From the NCBI RefSeq assembly GCF_008123965.1, contig NZ_VSTH01000007.1, forward strand, positions 21,205-85,204: a DNA stretch of 64,000 nucleotides, read 5' to 3'. The notes beneath the pieces are model-generated. The model was not told the origin of the DNA, did no database searches, and worked only from the letters and a program-made list of their open reading frames with translations. Source of the DNA: Bradyrhizobium hipponense (lineage in GTDB: Bacteria; Pseudomonadota; Alphaproteobacteria; Rhizobiales; Xanthobacteraceae). Below are positions 33,571 through 42,486 of the stretch, one piece after another. Within the stretch, counting starts at the first letter, position 1. Each line of letters opens with the position of its first letter. The position numbers and the translations under genes are program-made.

Positions 33571-34833
33571 ATGCCCGAAACCATGAAACCGCGAATCCTC
33601 CTGATCGGCACCGGCGACACCAAGGCCGACGAGCTGCTCTTCATGCGCGACTGCATCACGCGGGCCGGTGGAGAGACCGTGATGATGGACATCAGCGTGC
33701 TCGGCGATCCGCCCTACCGCCCGCAGCACGACAAGCATGCCGTCGCCGCGGCCACGCAGACGACCATCGCCGCGATCCTCGCCAGCGGTGACGAGAACTC
33801 TGCGATGTCCGCGATGGCATGCGGTGCCACCACCCTTGCCCGGGAGCTCGCTGAGGCCGACGCGATCGACGCGGTCATCGCCATCGGCGGCACCATGGGG
33901 ACCGATCTCGCGCTGGACGTAGCGCTGGCGTTGCCGCTCGGCATGCCGAAGCTCGTAGTCTCGACGGTCGCATTCTCGCACTTGATCCCGCCGGAGCGGA
34001 TCGCAGCCGACCTAATGATGATCCTGTGGGCCGGCGGCCTCTATGGCCTCAACGGCACCTGCACGTCGGTGCTGGCCCAGGCCTGCGGCGCCATCGTCGG
34101 CGCAGCGCGCAGCGCGATCCGACCGAAGAAGGATCGGCCCGTCGTCGCCATCACTTCGCTCGGCAAGAGCTGTCTCAACTACATGGTGGAGTTGAAGCCG
34201 CAGCTTGAACGGCGCGGCTATGAGGTCGTGATCTTCCACACCACGGGCATGGGCGGCCGCGCCATGGAATCGATCGCCGCGCAAGGCGGCTTTGCCGCGG
34301 TGCTGGATTTGAGCCTGCAGGAACTCGCCAACCAGCTCACCGGCTCGGTGGTGAATTCCGGCGCTGACAGGTTGGAGAATGCGGGCAAGGCCGGCATCCC
34401 GCAGATCGTCGCGCCCGGCGCCATCGACATGGTGGACTTTCCGGCCTGGCTGCCGACGCCGAAGGAATTGGCCGATCGTCCGTTCCACGCCCACAACCGC
34501 CTGCTCGCCTCGGCGACGTCGGGTCCGGACGACCGCCGCCGGATCGCGCGCGCGATTGCCGAAAAGCTCGCGCAAGCCAAGGCGCCGGTGGCATTCGTGC
34601 TGCCGGCCGGCGGCATCCAGCAATGGGACCGCGAGGGTGAGTCCCTGCACGATCCCGAAGGGTTGATGGCGTTCGTCTCCGAGATGCGCTCGGCCATCGC
34701 TTCCCCTGTGGAACTTCACGAGTTGAAGGAACATATCAACCACCCCGCCTTCGCCGAGCGCGTGCTGCAGATTTTCGATCAATGGGTGGCGGCCGGCATC
34801 GTGCCGGCCGGCCAGGCCACGGCCGCCGCGTGA
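33571..34833 (+). CDS. Tm-1-like ATP-binding / UPF0261 family protein
   Basis: A 420-residue protein of the UPF0261/Tm-1-like family: ILLIGTGDTKADELLF at the start, a GGETVMMDISVLG strand, AIGGTMGTDLALD, and a C-terminal domain with FHTTGMGGRAMES and PGAIDMVDFP. The plant Tm-1 homologue binds ATP and has a TIM-barrel C-terminal domain; the biochemical role of bacterial members is unclear. ATGs at 33571 and 33583 both fit; earlier frames run into the promoter gap. First gene of the rightward operon, with its stop overlapping the HAD gene (GTGA at 34830-34833). Confidence 0.8.
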   Translation: MPETMKPRILLIGTGDTKADELLFMRDCITRAGGETVMMDISVLGDPPYRPQHDKHAVAAATQTTIAAILASGDENSAMSAMACGATTLARELAEADAIDAVIAIGGTMGTDLALDVALALPLGMPKLVVSTVAFSHLIPPERIAADLMMILWAGGLYGLNGTCTSVLAQACGAIVGAARSAIRPKKDRPVVAITSLGKSCLNYMVELKPQLERRGYEVVIFHTTGMGGRAMESIAAQGGFAAVLDLSLQELANQLTGSVVNSGADRLENAGKAGIPQIVAPGAIDMVDFPAWLPTPKELADRPFHAHNRLLASATSGPDDRRRIARAIAEKLAQAKAPVAFVLPAGGIQQWDREGESLHDPEGLMAFVSEMRSAIASPVELHELKEHINHPAFAERVLQIFDQWVAAGIVPAGQATAAA

Positions 34834-35495
34834 AACCGCCGCTCGCCCGCGCGCTGGTGCTGGATTTCGGCGGGGTCATCTCAAGGACCCTGTTCGAGAC
34901 CCATAATTTGACCGAGCAGGCACTGGGGCTACCGCCCTGCACGCTGAAATGGCTCGGGCCCTTTGCGCCTGACACTGATCCTCTCTGGGCCTCCATGCAG
35001 CGCGAAGATATTTCCGAGCGCGACTACTGGCTGACGCGCAGCCGCGAGGTCGGGCGCATGCTCGGCGAGGACTGGCAGGCCATGGAGACGCTCGTGCAGC
35101 GCGCTCGCGGCGCCGATCCCGCAACCGTCATTCGTCCCGAGGCGGACCGTGCCATCCGGATGGTCGATGACGCCGGCTTCAAGCTCGCCATCCTCTCGAA
35201 CGAGCTCGATCTGTTCTATGGCGCGACCTTCCGGCACCGACTGCCGATCCTGCAGCGTTTCGTGGCAATCGTCGATGCGACCCATACCGGTATCCTGAAA
35301 CCCGATCCGCGAGCCTACGAGGACGTGCTCGACAGGCTTGGACTCGCCGCGGAGGATTGCGTCTTCGTCGACGACCAACGCCGCAACATCGTGGGCGCCG
35401 CCGCCTGCAGCATGCGAACCGTGTTGTTCGACGTCAGGAATCCCCGCGCGTCATACGGCGAAGCCTTACGGCATTTTGGACTGACCTTCGACTGA
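34830..35495 (+). CDS. HAD-superfamily hydrolase
   Basis: A 221-residue protein with HAD motifs: VLDFGGVI (motif I, position about 10-17; the second Asp of DxD is Gly, as in some HAD subgroups), LAILSNELD (motif II), KPDPRAYEDVL (motif III) and VFVDDQRRNI (motif IV). The motif I change (DFGGV instead of DxDGT) is common in DUF-like HADs and may alter or abolish phosphatase activity. A GTG start overlaps the upstream stop. Substrate unknown; probably works on an intermediate of the neighbouring transaminase pathway. Confidence 0.78.
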   Translation: MKPPLARALVLDFGGVISRTLFETHNLTEQALGLPPCTLKWLGPFAPDTDPLWASMQREDISERDYWLTRSREVGRMLGEDWQAMETLVQRARGADPATVIRPEADRAIRMVDDAGFKLAILSNELDLFYGATFRHRLPILQRFVAIVDATHTGILKPDPRAYEDVLDRLGLAAEDCVFVDDQRRNIVGAAACSMRTVLFDVRNPRASYGEALRHFGLTFD

Positions 35496-35508
35496 GCCGA
35501 GAGAGACC

Positions 35509-36861
35509 ATGCGCGACAAGAATTTCCTGATCGAGACCAATGCCAAGCCGATCTGGCATCCAATGGCGCATCCCGCCGAGATGCGCGCGCAGCCGCCCCG
35601 CATCATCATGAAGGGCGACGGCGTGCATGTCACCGACATCGACGGCCGCAGGGTGATTGACGCCGTCGGTGGCCTCTGGAACGTCAATCTCGGCTACAGC
35701 TGCGATCCCATCAAGCAGGCGATCGCGGATCAGCTCGATGCCCTGCCCTATTATTCCGGCTTTCGTGGCACCTCGACCGGTCCGTCGATCGAGCTCGCCT
35801 ACGAGCTGACCGAGTGGTTCAAGCCGGAAGGCATGGTCCGCGCCTTCCTGACGTCAGGAGGATCGGATTCGGTAGAGACCGCGCTGCGGCTGGCGCGGCA
35901 GTACTGGAAGATCAAGGGGCAAAGCGACCGCACCAAATTCCTGGCACTGAAGAAGGGCTATCACGGCACCCATTTCGGCGGCGCCTCGGTCAATGGCAAT
36001 GCAAATTTCCGCCGCAACTATGAGCCGCTGCTACCCGGCGTGTTCCACGTCCCCGCGCCCTGGACTTACCGCAATCCCTTCAATGAAACCGATCCAGCAA
36101 AGCTCGCGCAGCTTTGCGCCGCGAACATCGAGGATGAGATCGCCTTCCAGGGCGCCGACACGATCGCAGCCTTCATCATGGAGCCGGTGCTCGGCGCCGG
36201 CGGCGTCATCGTGCCGCCCGATAGCTTCATGACGCTCGTGCGCGAGATCTGCGACCGTCACGGCATCCTGATGATCGCGGACGAGGTCGTCACCGGATTT
36301 GGCCGGACCGGCGCCTGGTCGGGCTCGCGGCTGTGGGGCGTGAAGCCGGATATGATGACGATCGCCAAGGCCATCGCCTCGGGCTATTTCCCGCTCGGTG
36401 CGACCTTGATCGGCGACAAGGTGGCTGAAGCGTTCGAGGCCGACACCACCAGCTTCGGCTCGATCGGGCACGGCTACACCTACTCCGGGCATCCGGTCGG
36501 CTGCGCCGCGGGCATTGCGGCGCTCGCCGAAACGAAACGCCTCAGGCTCGACGAGAACGCCGCCGCCCGGGGCAAGGAGCTGGCCACCGCCCTCGAAGAG
36601 CTGAAATCGAAGCATGTGCTGGTCGGGGACGTCCGCTGCAAGGGATTGATGGCCGCGATCGAGCTGGTGGCCGACCGCGACACCAAGAAGGTGATCGACA
36701 AGAAGCTGATCGCCGGGATCGCCGACGCCACCTACGACTCCGGGGTGATGATCCGCGTCTCCGGGAACAATATCATCCTGTCGCCGCCCCTGATCCTCTC
36801 GGCGGTCGACGTGGTGACAATCGTCCAAGGCATCGACGCCGGTCTGTCAGCGGCCACCTGA
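35509..36861 (+). CDS. class III aminotransferase (omega-aminotransferase type)
   Basis: A 450-residue PLP enzyme: GGLWNVNLGYSCDPI near the start, TSGGSDSVETALRLARQY (cofactor loop), MIADEVVTGFGRTG (PLP-ring Asp) and TIAKAIASGYFPLG (Schiff-base Lys). This is the omega-transaminase branch using amines or omega-amino acids with pyruvate or similar acceptors. It follows the HAD gene by 13 bp and is the last gene of this operon. Downstream on the other strand lies a broken amine oxidase, consistent with an amine-catabolic locus. Confidence 0.88.
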   Translation: MRDKNFLIETNAKPIWHPMAHPAEMRAQPPRIIMKGDGVHVTDIDGRRVIDAVGGLWNVNLGYSCDPIKQAIADQLDALPYYSGFRGTSTGPSIELAYELTEWFKPEGMVRAFLTSGGSDSVETALRLARQYWKIKGQSDRTKFLALKKGYHGTHFGGASVNGNANFRRNYEPLLPGVFHVPAPWTYRNPFNETDPAKLAQLCAANIEDEIAFQGADTIAAFIMEPVLGAGGVIVPPDSFMTLVREICDRHGILMIADEVVTGFGRTGAWSGSRLWGVKPDMMTIAKAIASGYFPLGATLIGDKVAEAFEADTTSFGSIGHGYTYSGHPVGCAAGIAALAETKRLRLDENAAARGKELATALEELKSKHVLVGDVRCKGLMAAIELVADRDTKKVIDKKLIAGIADATYDSGVMIRVSGNNIILSPPLILSAVDVVTIVQGIDAGLSAAT

Positions 36862-36869
36862 GGCGACGC

Positions 36870-37265
36870 AGGCGATGGCCCGCGCGAACAGCGGCGTTCG
36901 TTCCGGTCAGCGCCGATTGCCGATCCCTGATCTCATCACATCCGGCCAGACTGTGCGCGACGAGATCAATCCGTGCCTCGTTGAGCTTCCCGGCTGCCAG
37001 CAGCGTCGCCACCGCCCGGCGTGCAAAAGGCTGTCCCGGCCGCCAGGCTCGTATCTCGTCCTTGGCATTCTCGTCGATGGTCATGGACACGACCCGCGCG
37101 GCAGCGTCGAACTTTCCGGTGCTGCGCAGAAGGTCGACGGCAGCAACAATCAGCAACAATCTCGCCTGCGGTCAGGTCGCCCATCGGATGGCACGCCGAC
37201 GCCGGTGGAGAAACCCTGGTTTCCGCATGCAACGCCGGCAAGATGACGATCGCTGCGGCAAGCAC
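36870..37265 (-). pseudogene. copper amine oxidase 5' remnant, frameshifted
   Basis: A signal-like start (LAAAIVILPALHAE) leads into CHPMGDLTAGEIV, then a 10-bp tandem duplication at 37141-37160 (CAGCAACAAT twice on the plus strand) breaks the frame. Removing one copy restores AAVDLLRSTGKFDAAARVVSM and AWRPGQPFARRAV, which match the N-terminal domain of primary-amine (tyramine) oxidases from memory of the family. The frame continues to about 36870, where the aminotransferase gene ends; the catalytic TPQ-containing C-terminal domains are missing. Product call is family recognition by eye; the frameshift is directly visible. Confidence 0.6.
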
Positions 37266-37339
37266 CGCTCCTGAGCCACGACGTCGGCGATATCAGGGCC
37301 ACCCCGCTCTCCCGACAAGATCGTCCTTTGCAGGCATAC

Positions 37340-38800
37340 TCACAAAGGAGGCGGGATGAAGCCCCCGAGTGCCCGTTCGAGCAACTGGGCGAATTTCAGC
37401 GGCGTGCGGTCTTCGAGGTAAGGACCGACGATCTGGACGCCGGCCGGAAGCCCCTCCACCAGCCGCCGGGTCGGGATCGCGGTGGCCGGCAGGTTGGCCA
37501 CCGTCACCAGGCCGGGCCACATCAGATTGTCCATGTAGCGCGACGGCTGGCCGTTCACGACGATCCGACGCTCGAACTGCCCAGCCAGATCCATCCGCGC
37601 GACATCATGCGGAAACGCGACCGTCGGCGTGATTGGGCACAACAGCACGTCATAGTGCGTGAAGAACACGCGCCAGGCGCGGAACAGTTTTTCGCGCGCC
37701 TCAGCGGCATCGGCGAATTGCGCAAGGCTCTGGCCCATCGCCTCCGCCACCATGCGCGGATAGCTGCCCTCCGGCGCAGCCTTACCACCTGCGATGATCT
37801 CATCGCGCGCCGGCGGCGGGACACCCACGCCGATGATACCGAATAAGGTCTGCATGTAGACGCGAAAGCTCTCCGTCGGATCGATCGCCGGCCGCGCGGT
37901 GGTGTCGACTTTCACCCCAAGTCGCGTCAGATCCTCGACCAGCCCGTCGATCGCGGCGGCATACGCTCCATCCAGCGCATAGGCCTTCGCATCATTCCAG
38001 ACAGCAACCCGGAAGTCGTGCAGATCCGTGTGCCGCGCCGGCGGTAACGCGAGGCGGTACGCCGTCCGCTTCAGCTCCGGCGCGTCGGTAATCAAATCGA
38101 GCATCAGTTCGAGATCGAACGCAGAGCGTGCTAACGGACCAACGACAGCGAGCTCGGGCTCCGACAAATGGCCGGGCGGCGGCGGGATATGTCCGTCGAG
38201 CGGCACGATGCCATAGCTCGGCTTGTGGCCATATACGCCGCAAAAATGCGAGGGCACGCGGATCGAGCCGCCGATGTCGCTGCCAAGCTCCAGCGGCGTG
38301 AAGCCGGCCCCCAGCGCCGCCGCCGAACCACCGGAGGAGCCACCAACCGTGCGGTCGCCATTCCAGGGATTGCGCGTCAGCCCGAACAGAGAGTTGCAGG
38401 ACTGGTGGTCGGCCGCCGCCGGGGGCAGATTGGTCTTGCCGAAGATGATCGCGCCGGCCGCGCGCAGCTTCGCGACCGCGGCCGCGTCAATCGCCGGGCG
38501 ATAGTCGCGCAACGGTTCGAGCCCGCAAGTCGCGGTCATGCCGGTGACGGCGAACGTGTCCTTGATCGTCATCGACACGCCATGCAGCGGGCCGAGGGAG
38601 GCGCCACGGGCCCGCGCAGCGTCCGCCTCCTTGGCCGATCTGCGCGCACCCTCCTCGTCCAGCGCCACCACGGCATTGATCTGTGGATTGAGCTGCCGCA
38701 CCCGCGCAAGATTTTCGTCCAACAACTCGCAGGCGCTGATCCGGCCTGTCGCGAGCATCTTGGCGAGATCAGTAGCCGTGGCGTAAGTGATCTTTTTCAT
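37340..38800 (-). CDS. amidase-signature hydrolase
   Basis: A 486-residue amidase with the catalytic Ser-cisSer-Lys signature: IKDTFAV (Lys), the GGSSGGSAAALGAG block, and DIGGSIRVPSHFCG (Ser nucleophile region), plus FGKTNLPPAA. Enzymes of this class hydrolyse amides to acids and ammonia. ATG at 38800 after a short leader; the longer upstream extension is unlikely. A copy of the recurring motif lies 146 bp upstream (38946-38966). Substrate unknown, but a dedicated amide in the amine-catabolic setting is plausible. Confidence 0.88.
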   Translation of the reverse strand: MKKITYATATDLAKMLATGRISACELLDENLARVRQLNPQINAVVALDEEGARRSAKEADAARARGASLGPLHGVSMTIKDTFAVTGMTATCGLEPLRDYRPAIDAAAVAKLRAAGAIIFGKTNLPPAAADHQSCNSLFGLTRNPWNGDRTVGGSSGGSAAALGAGFTPLELGSDIGGSIRVPSHFCGVYGHKPSYGIVPLDGHIPPPPGHLSEPELAVVGPLARSAFDLELMLDLITDAPELKRTAYRLALPPARHTDLHDFRVAVWNDAKAYALDGAYAAAIDGLVEDLTRLGVKVDTTARPAIDPTESFRVYMQTLFGIIGVGVPPPARDEIIAGGKAAPEGSYPRMVAEAMGQSLAQFADAAEAREKLFRAWRVFFTHYDVLLCPITPTVAFPHDVARMDLAGQFERRIVVNGQPSRYMDNLMWPGLVTVANLPATAIPTRRLVEGLPAGVQIVGPYLEDRTPLKFAQLLERALGGFIPPPL

Positions 38801-39100
38801 CGCTGTGTCCCTTCCGATACGTCGTTTAGCGCGAGGCCCGCCGCAGGGCATGGCGGCATGCGGTGCACGTCGAGCAGGCGCACACCGATGCAATCGCGCA
38901 CCGACTGCTCGATCAGCGAAAAGTTCGGCATGTCGCCGTTACGAACAATCCACCATGCGGTGGATGCTCTCGGCCGAGCACGTTTTGAACAGCAAACGGC
39001 AAAGCCGCCAAGGAACCACGATCAACGCGATTCCCTTATGGCTACCCATTGCACGCCGCAGAACGGGACGTGTTGCCGCCTACTTAACTGGGTGAGCATC
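38801..39100. promoter_or_regulatory. intergenic region with recurring motif copy 2 (38946-38966)
   Basis: About 300 bp upstream of the amidase. The motif copy is the most symmetric one: ATCCACC-ATGC-GGTGGAT (38948-38965) within a 21-bp site. No gene seen in the gap. Confidence 0.55.
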
Positions 39101-40102
39101 TTACTTTGTGAAGGTCGGCCGCTTGGTCGGCGGCGGGGGAGCATCGGGTCCCCACAGCCGGAAGCTCAGATTGGCGAACACCGAATAGCCCTTGGTGATC
39201 GCGGCGGTGTCGAGGCCGGGCGGGCCGGCGGTGCCGCCGGACACCGTCGAGGAGAATTCGTGCGTGGCCCAGACCGTCAACGCAGCCGGCCCGAAATTGT
39301 AGCCGATCAAACCGCCGCCGGCCCAGTTATTGTACCGGTTGACGTTGATCGCGTTGCCATAGAACGCGCTCGACTTGTCGTCGGTCACCTGGCCGGCATA
39401 ATAGGCCACCGGCCCGAACGTCCAGTTTCCAATCGTCTTGGTGGCCGTGAATTCGGCGTGGAAGATGTCGCCGGAACGATAGCCGGTGATCGAGTTCGCG
39501 GTGTTGATCTCCTGGAACAGATTGGCCGTCAGATTCCAGCCGTCTTTCAAATACGACACCACCAGTTCGGGCTGGAAGGTCCACCAGGGATTGCCGACGC
39601 TGTTCAGTCCGGCTGGCCCGCTGATCGAACCGTTCGGCACGTAAATGCCGAGGCCGGTCTTGACGAAGAAGCCGCTGTCGCCGAGCTTCCAGCTCAACTC
39701 CGCCGGCACGATGTAGGTGTTGTGCATGCCGGCTTGCTGGACGTTGATGGGCGAACCGACGTCCACCATGATCCAGGGCTGCACGATGACTGCATCATAA
39801 GTCGCACCGAATAAGGTCCAGCCCGGCACCCACAACAGACCCGACGCTTCGGTTGCGGTATGCACCGGCGTCGCCGCGCCACCGACATTCGGCGCGCCGG
39901 GACCGACAAGTTTCGACTGATAGGTGAAAACCTGGTTGAAGCTGTAAAGACCGGGCGGCGGTGCGCCGGCCGTTCCGCCACCGAGCGTGATCCCGGGCTT
40001 TTGCGCAAAGCCGGCGGAACCGAACTCGAATGCATTGGCGCTGTTTGCGCCCGCGCTGACCGCGACAAGTGCCGCCGCAGCAATTCGTCCGTTGATCGTC
40101 AT
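39101..40102 (-). CDS. outer-membrane channel, phenol-MetA/transporter type
   Basis: A 333-residue protein with a signal peptide ending SANAFEF and an alternating beta-strand pattern with aromatic girdles (for example FGATYDAVIVQPWIMVDV and GWNLTANLFQEINTANS). It ends in a strand plus short charged tail. This is the pattern of the MetA-pathway phenol-degradation family of outer-membrane proteins, which admit small hydrophobic or aromatic substrates. GGGGGC precedes the ATG by about 4 nt. The C-terminal residue is not the usual Phe-final barrel signal, but an F occurs three residues from the end. Probably imports the substrate handled by the neighbouring enzymes. Confidence 0.75.
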   Translation of the reverse strand: MTINGRIAAAALVAVSAGANSANAFEFGSAGFAQKPGITLGGGTAGAPPPGLYSFNQVFTYQSKLVGPGAPNVGGAATPVHTATEASGLLWVPGWTLFGATYDAVIVQPWIMVDVGSPINVQQAGMHNTYIVPAELSWKLGDSGFFVKTGLGIYVPNGSISGPAGLNSVGNPWWTFQPELVVSYLKDGWNLTANLFQEINTANSITGYRSGDIFHAEFTATKTIGNWTFGPVAYYAGQVTDDKSSAFYGNAINVNRYNNWAGGGLIGYNFGPAALTVWATHEFSSTVSGGTAGPPGLDTAAITKGYSVFANLSFRLWGPDAPPPPTKRPTFTK

Positions 40103-40252
40103 GTAGCCCCCAGCCCCGTTATCGCTGCGTCGGTCACGTCCCGATCGACGACCGGTCGTGCGCGGCGCAGCAGTTGCGGGCGAAATCTTGGAACGGGCCG
40201 CTGACCGGCGTTATCCGGATTCGGCAAACGCGGAGGCGTTGATGCGAGATTC

Positions 40253-41266
40253 CTAAACTGATGCAGATCGAACACGCCGCACCGTGTGCGACGGCAGCTC
40301 GCCAAACAGCTGCCGATAGTTTTCGGTAAAGCGGCTCCAGTGCCAAAAGCCCCACCGCGCCGCAACATCGCCGATTGACACCGGTTGCCTCGCCGCGGCG
40401 AGCGCACGCAGTTCGCGACGCACGGCGTTCAGCCTGAGCATGCGTAGATACTGTAACGGCGTCAGCCCGAGCGCATCCTGAAAGCAGCCCTGCAGCGTCC
40501 GGCGGCTGACACCGACATGGCGGCACAGCTCGGCGATGCTCGGAGGATCATCGGCATGAGCGAACACGCACTCTTTGATTCGATCCACAATCCGCTTTTG
40601 CGCAGTCACGCTGTTGACATCGCGCCAGGCATTTTCCGACAGGATGTCAGCGAGAGCATCAACGACGGCGTCTTCGACGGACGCTCGCGCGCGGGCAAAT
40701 CCGATCGCAGATTGAAGTCGATTCCCCTGGTCGCAGATCTCACGAAAACCATGCTGGAGTGCCGATAGCGCGCCGGGCGATCCAGTGAAGCAATGATTCT
40801 GCTGGCGATGACCGGCAACTAAGTCGGCGGCCCGCCTCTCGCCAAGCGTTTCGAGCAACGACGTCAGGCGTTTGCGGGCAATAGCTATCGACACCACATC
40901 GAGCTGCGTCGGCGTCAGCAAGGGCGGCAGGTCCGCTCCGTCGCTGAGCAATACATTCGGAAAGGCCAAGGGCCGACCGTTGAAATGCGCCTCGTTGGAG
41001 GCCGCCAGCGGCAGGCTGAAGACGAGTGAATCCGGCCAAGCCGAGCCCTGCTTGATCAGCGCCTGCGAGATGGTTTCCCTGATGATCTCGAGACTGCCGA
41101 GCCGGATCATCACGAGCCGCCCGGCAAAACGCCCGGACGACACCTGGTCTATCCGCAGGTCCCAGCCGTGGAAGCGGCCGGCATGGTCCGCCGCATCGAC
41201 GGACCCCACCACCGACACACCGATGACGCTGCCAGGCTCCGTCTTGCAAACGGGTACGTCCGCCAT
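40253..41266 (-). CDS. AraC-family transcriptional regulator
   Basis: A 337-residue regulator with a sensing N-terminal domain and an AraC HTH at the C-terminus (SIAELCRHVGVSRRTLQGCFQDALGLTPLQYLRM, here split, plus a second HTH IGDVAARWGFWHWSRFTENYRQLFG). The start at 41266 has AGGGAG about 8 nt upstream. Two motif copies (41312-41332 and 41428-41448) lie 46 and 162 bp upstream, consistent with autoregulation and with this protein being the motif's binder. Likely activator of the amine/amide operons. Confidence 0.88.
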   Translation of the reverse strand: MADVPVCKTEPGSVIGVSVVGSVDAADHAGRFHGWDLRIDQVSSGRFAGRLVMIRLGSLEIIRETISQALIKQGSAWPDSLVFSLPLAASNEAHFNGRPLAFPNVLLSDGADLPPLLTPTQLDVVSIAIARKRLTSLLETLGERRAADLVAGHRQQNHCFTGSPGALSALQHGFREICDQGNRLQSAIGFARARASVEDAVVDALADILSENAWRDVNSVTAQKRIVDRIKECVFAHADDPPSIAELCRHVGVSRRTLQGCFQDALGLTPLQYLRMLRLNAVRRELRALAAARQPVSIGDVAARWGFWHWSRFTENYRQLFGELPSHTVRRVRSASV

Positions 41267-41311
41267 GAAGCGCTCCCTGAGACCGAGCTTGGCGAACGTG
41301 CCGAACGGTAA

Positions 41312-41332
41312 CAATCAACCCTTGGGTGGACA
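41312..41332. promoter_or_regulatory. recurring 21-bp motif, copy 3 (araC-type gene promoter)
   Basis: CAATCAACC then CTTG then GGTGGACA: a near match to the other copies, 46 bp upstream of the AraC-type regulator start. Last two bases differ from the consensus GGTGGATG. Confidence 0.6.
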
Positions 41333-41427
41333 GCTTGCGTACCACCGGAAAGAAGTCATGTCGGCGGCCGCATCGGCCTCAATAGCCAAAACGACGCCAA
41401 TCTCTAAACCCGCCGCGCACGAGGCAG

Positions 41428-41448
41428 CAATCAACCGGATGGTGGATG
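41428..41448. promoter_or_regulatory. recurring 21-bp motif, copy 4
   Basis: CAATCAACC then GGAT then GGTGGATG, between the AraC-type gene start and the LuxR-type gene stop, 116 bp from copy 3 in the same orientation. Confidence 0.6.
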
Positions 41449-41496
41449 GGGTCGTGGAGGCAGGACTCAGTGAGGCAAGGCTCAGCGAGGTAAGAC

Positions 41497-42171
41497 TCAG
41501 TGTGGTCGCGACATCAGGGCGACGACGGCCGAGCGGGTCTCGACACCGAGCTTCTCGAAGATATGGATCAGGTGCGTCTTCACGGTGGCGAGGCCGATAT
41601 TCAGGCACTCGCCAATCTCGCGATTGGTCCGGCCGCAGCAGAGCAGGTCGATGACCTCGAGCTCACGTGAGGTCAGGCCATAGCGCGCGGGCTCGTCTGG
41701 CGAAGGCGCCAAGCAACGCGTCAAATTGAACTCGAGATAATCGTGGATCTTCTCGGCGATGTTCATCGCGCCGTCGGGGATCCTGCAACCGGATCCCCAA
41801 AGCACGCTCATCCCCGCCACGATCCGATCGTTACGGCGGAAGAAGAATTCGAGTATGTCGGCGATACCACACTGTCCGGCGAAGGTGCGGAAGGTCAGCG
41901 CTTCCTTTGTGGCACATCGACCGATGACGACACTGAGCCGCGCAATTGGCTGATTGGTTGCGGAACGCGGATGCAGTGGATCGAGCCGGTTCATCCCGGC
42001 CAGATACTGGTCGTGAAAACCCGACGGGACGCCGCTTGAGAGCACGAAGCGATTGAGATTGAGGTTACTGTCGACCTCGTAAAACACGGTCGCAGCCCCC
42101 TCGAGAATCCCTCTTGCGAACTGGACGGCCTGCGTGGTTGCCGGATCCGACCGGCCCAACAGCGCAATCAT
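41497..42171 (-). CDS. LuxR-type (HTH) transcriptional regulator
   Basis: A 224-residue regulator with a C-terminal LuxR HTH (LTSRELEVIDLLCCGRTNREIGECLNIGLATVKTH, split here, about 160-205). The N-terminal 150 residues are a PAS/GAF-like sensing domain; I do not see convincing autoinducer-binding signatures. GGGGAGG stands about 6 nt before the ATG. Motif copy 5 lies 157 bp upstream (42328-42348). Transcribed toward the AraC gene, so it may be a second, separate regulator of the catabolic locus. Confidence 0.85.
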   Translation of the reverse strand: MIALLGRSDPATTQAVQFARGILEGAATVFYEVDSNLNLNRFVLSSGVPSGFHDQYLAGMNRLDPLHPRSATNQPIARLSVVIGRCATKEALTFRTFAGQCGIADILEFFFRRNDRIVAGMSVLWGSGCRIPDGAMNIAEKIHDYLEFNLTRCLAPSPDEPARYGLTSRELEVIDLLCCGRTNREIGECLNIGLATVKTHLIHIFEKLGVETRSAVVALMSRPH

Positions 42172-42486
42172 GACCTACCTCCCCGAATGTTTCTCCGATG
42201 GCGGACGTCTGCGCGTCGCATGGCCAACAACGCTGTGACAGGCGCGCCGCATAGTCAAGCAAATTACGGGCCAAGCAATCATCGGACGCAAGCCTGATGT
42301 AGTATCAGCCAAGCAAACAGTCGCAAGCCTCCACCATCCGGTTGATTGCCGGCCGTCAGGCACACGCTGAAGCTCGATGCTGCTTTCCTGCAATCGCGAG
42401 ACAAGGAGTTCTGTTAGTTCTCAAACGAAATTGCTGCCTGCAGCACTTCGAAATCAGCCAGTTTCGCGAATTACGAAAACGAGAAA
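42172..42486. promoter_or_regulatory. divergent LuxR/LysR intergenic region with motif copy 5 (42328-42348)
   Basis: A 315-bp gap. Copy 5 of the recurring motif is in the opposite orientation (reverse complement: CAATCAACC then GGAT then GGTGGAGG). It lies between the LuxR-type and LysR-type start codons and could serve either. No gene otherwise. Confidence 0.55.

Noticed and set aside
36875..37246. Plus-strand open frame over the amine oxidase remnant
   Set aside because: It mirrors the minus-strand remnant, which has a coherent signal peptide and family-like sequence; the plus frame has none.
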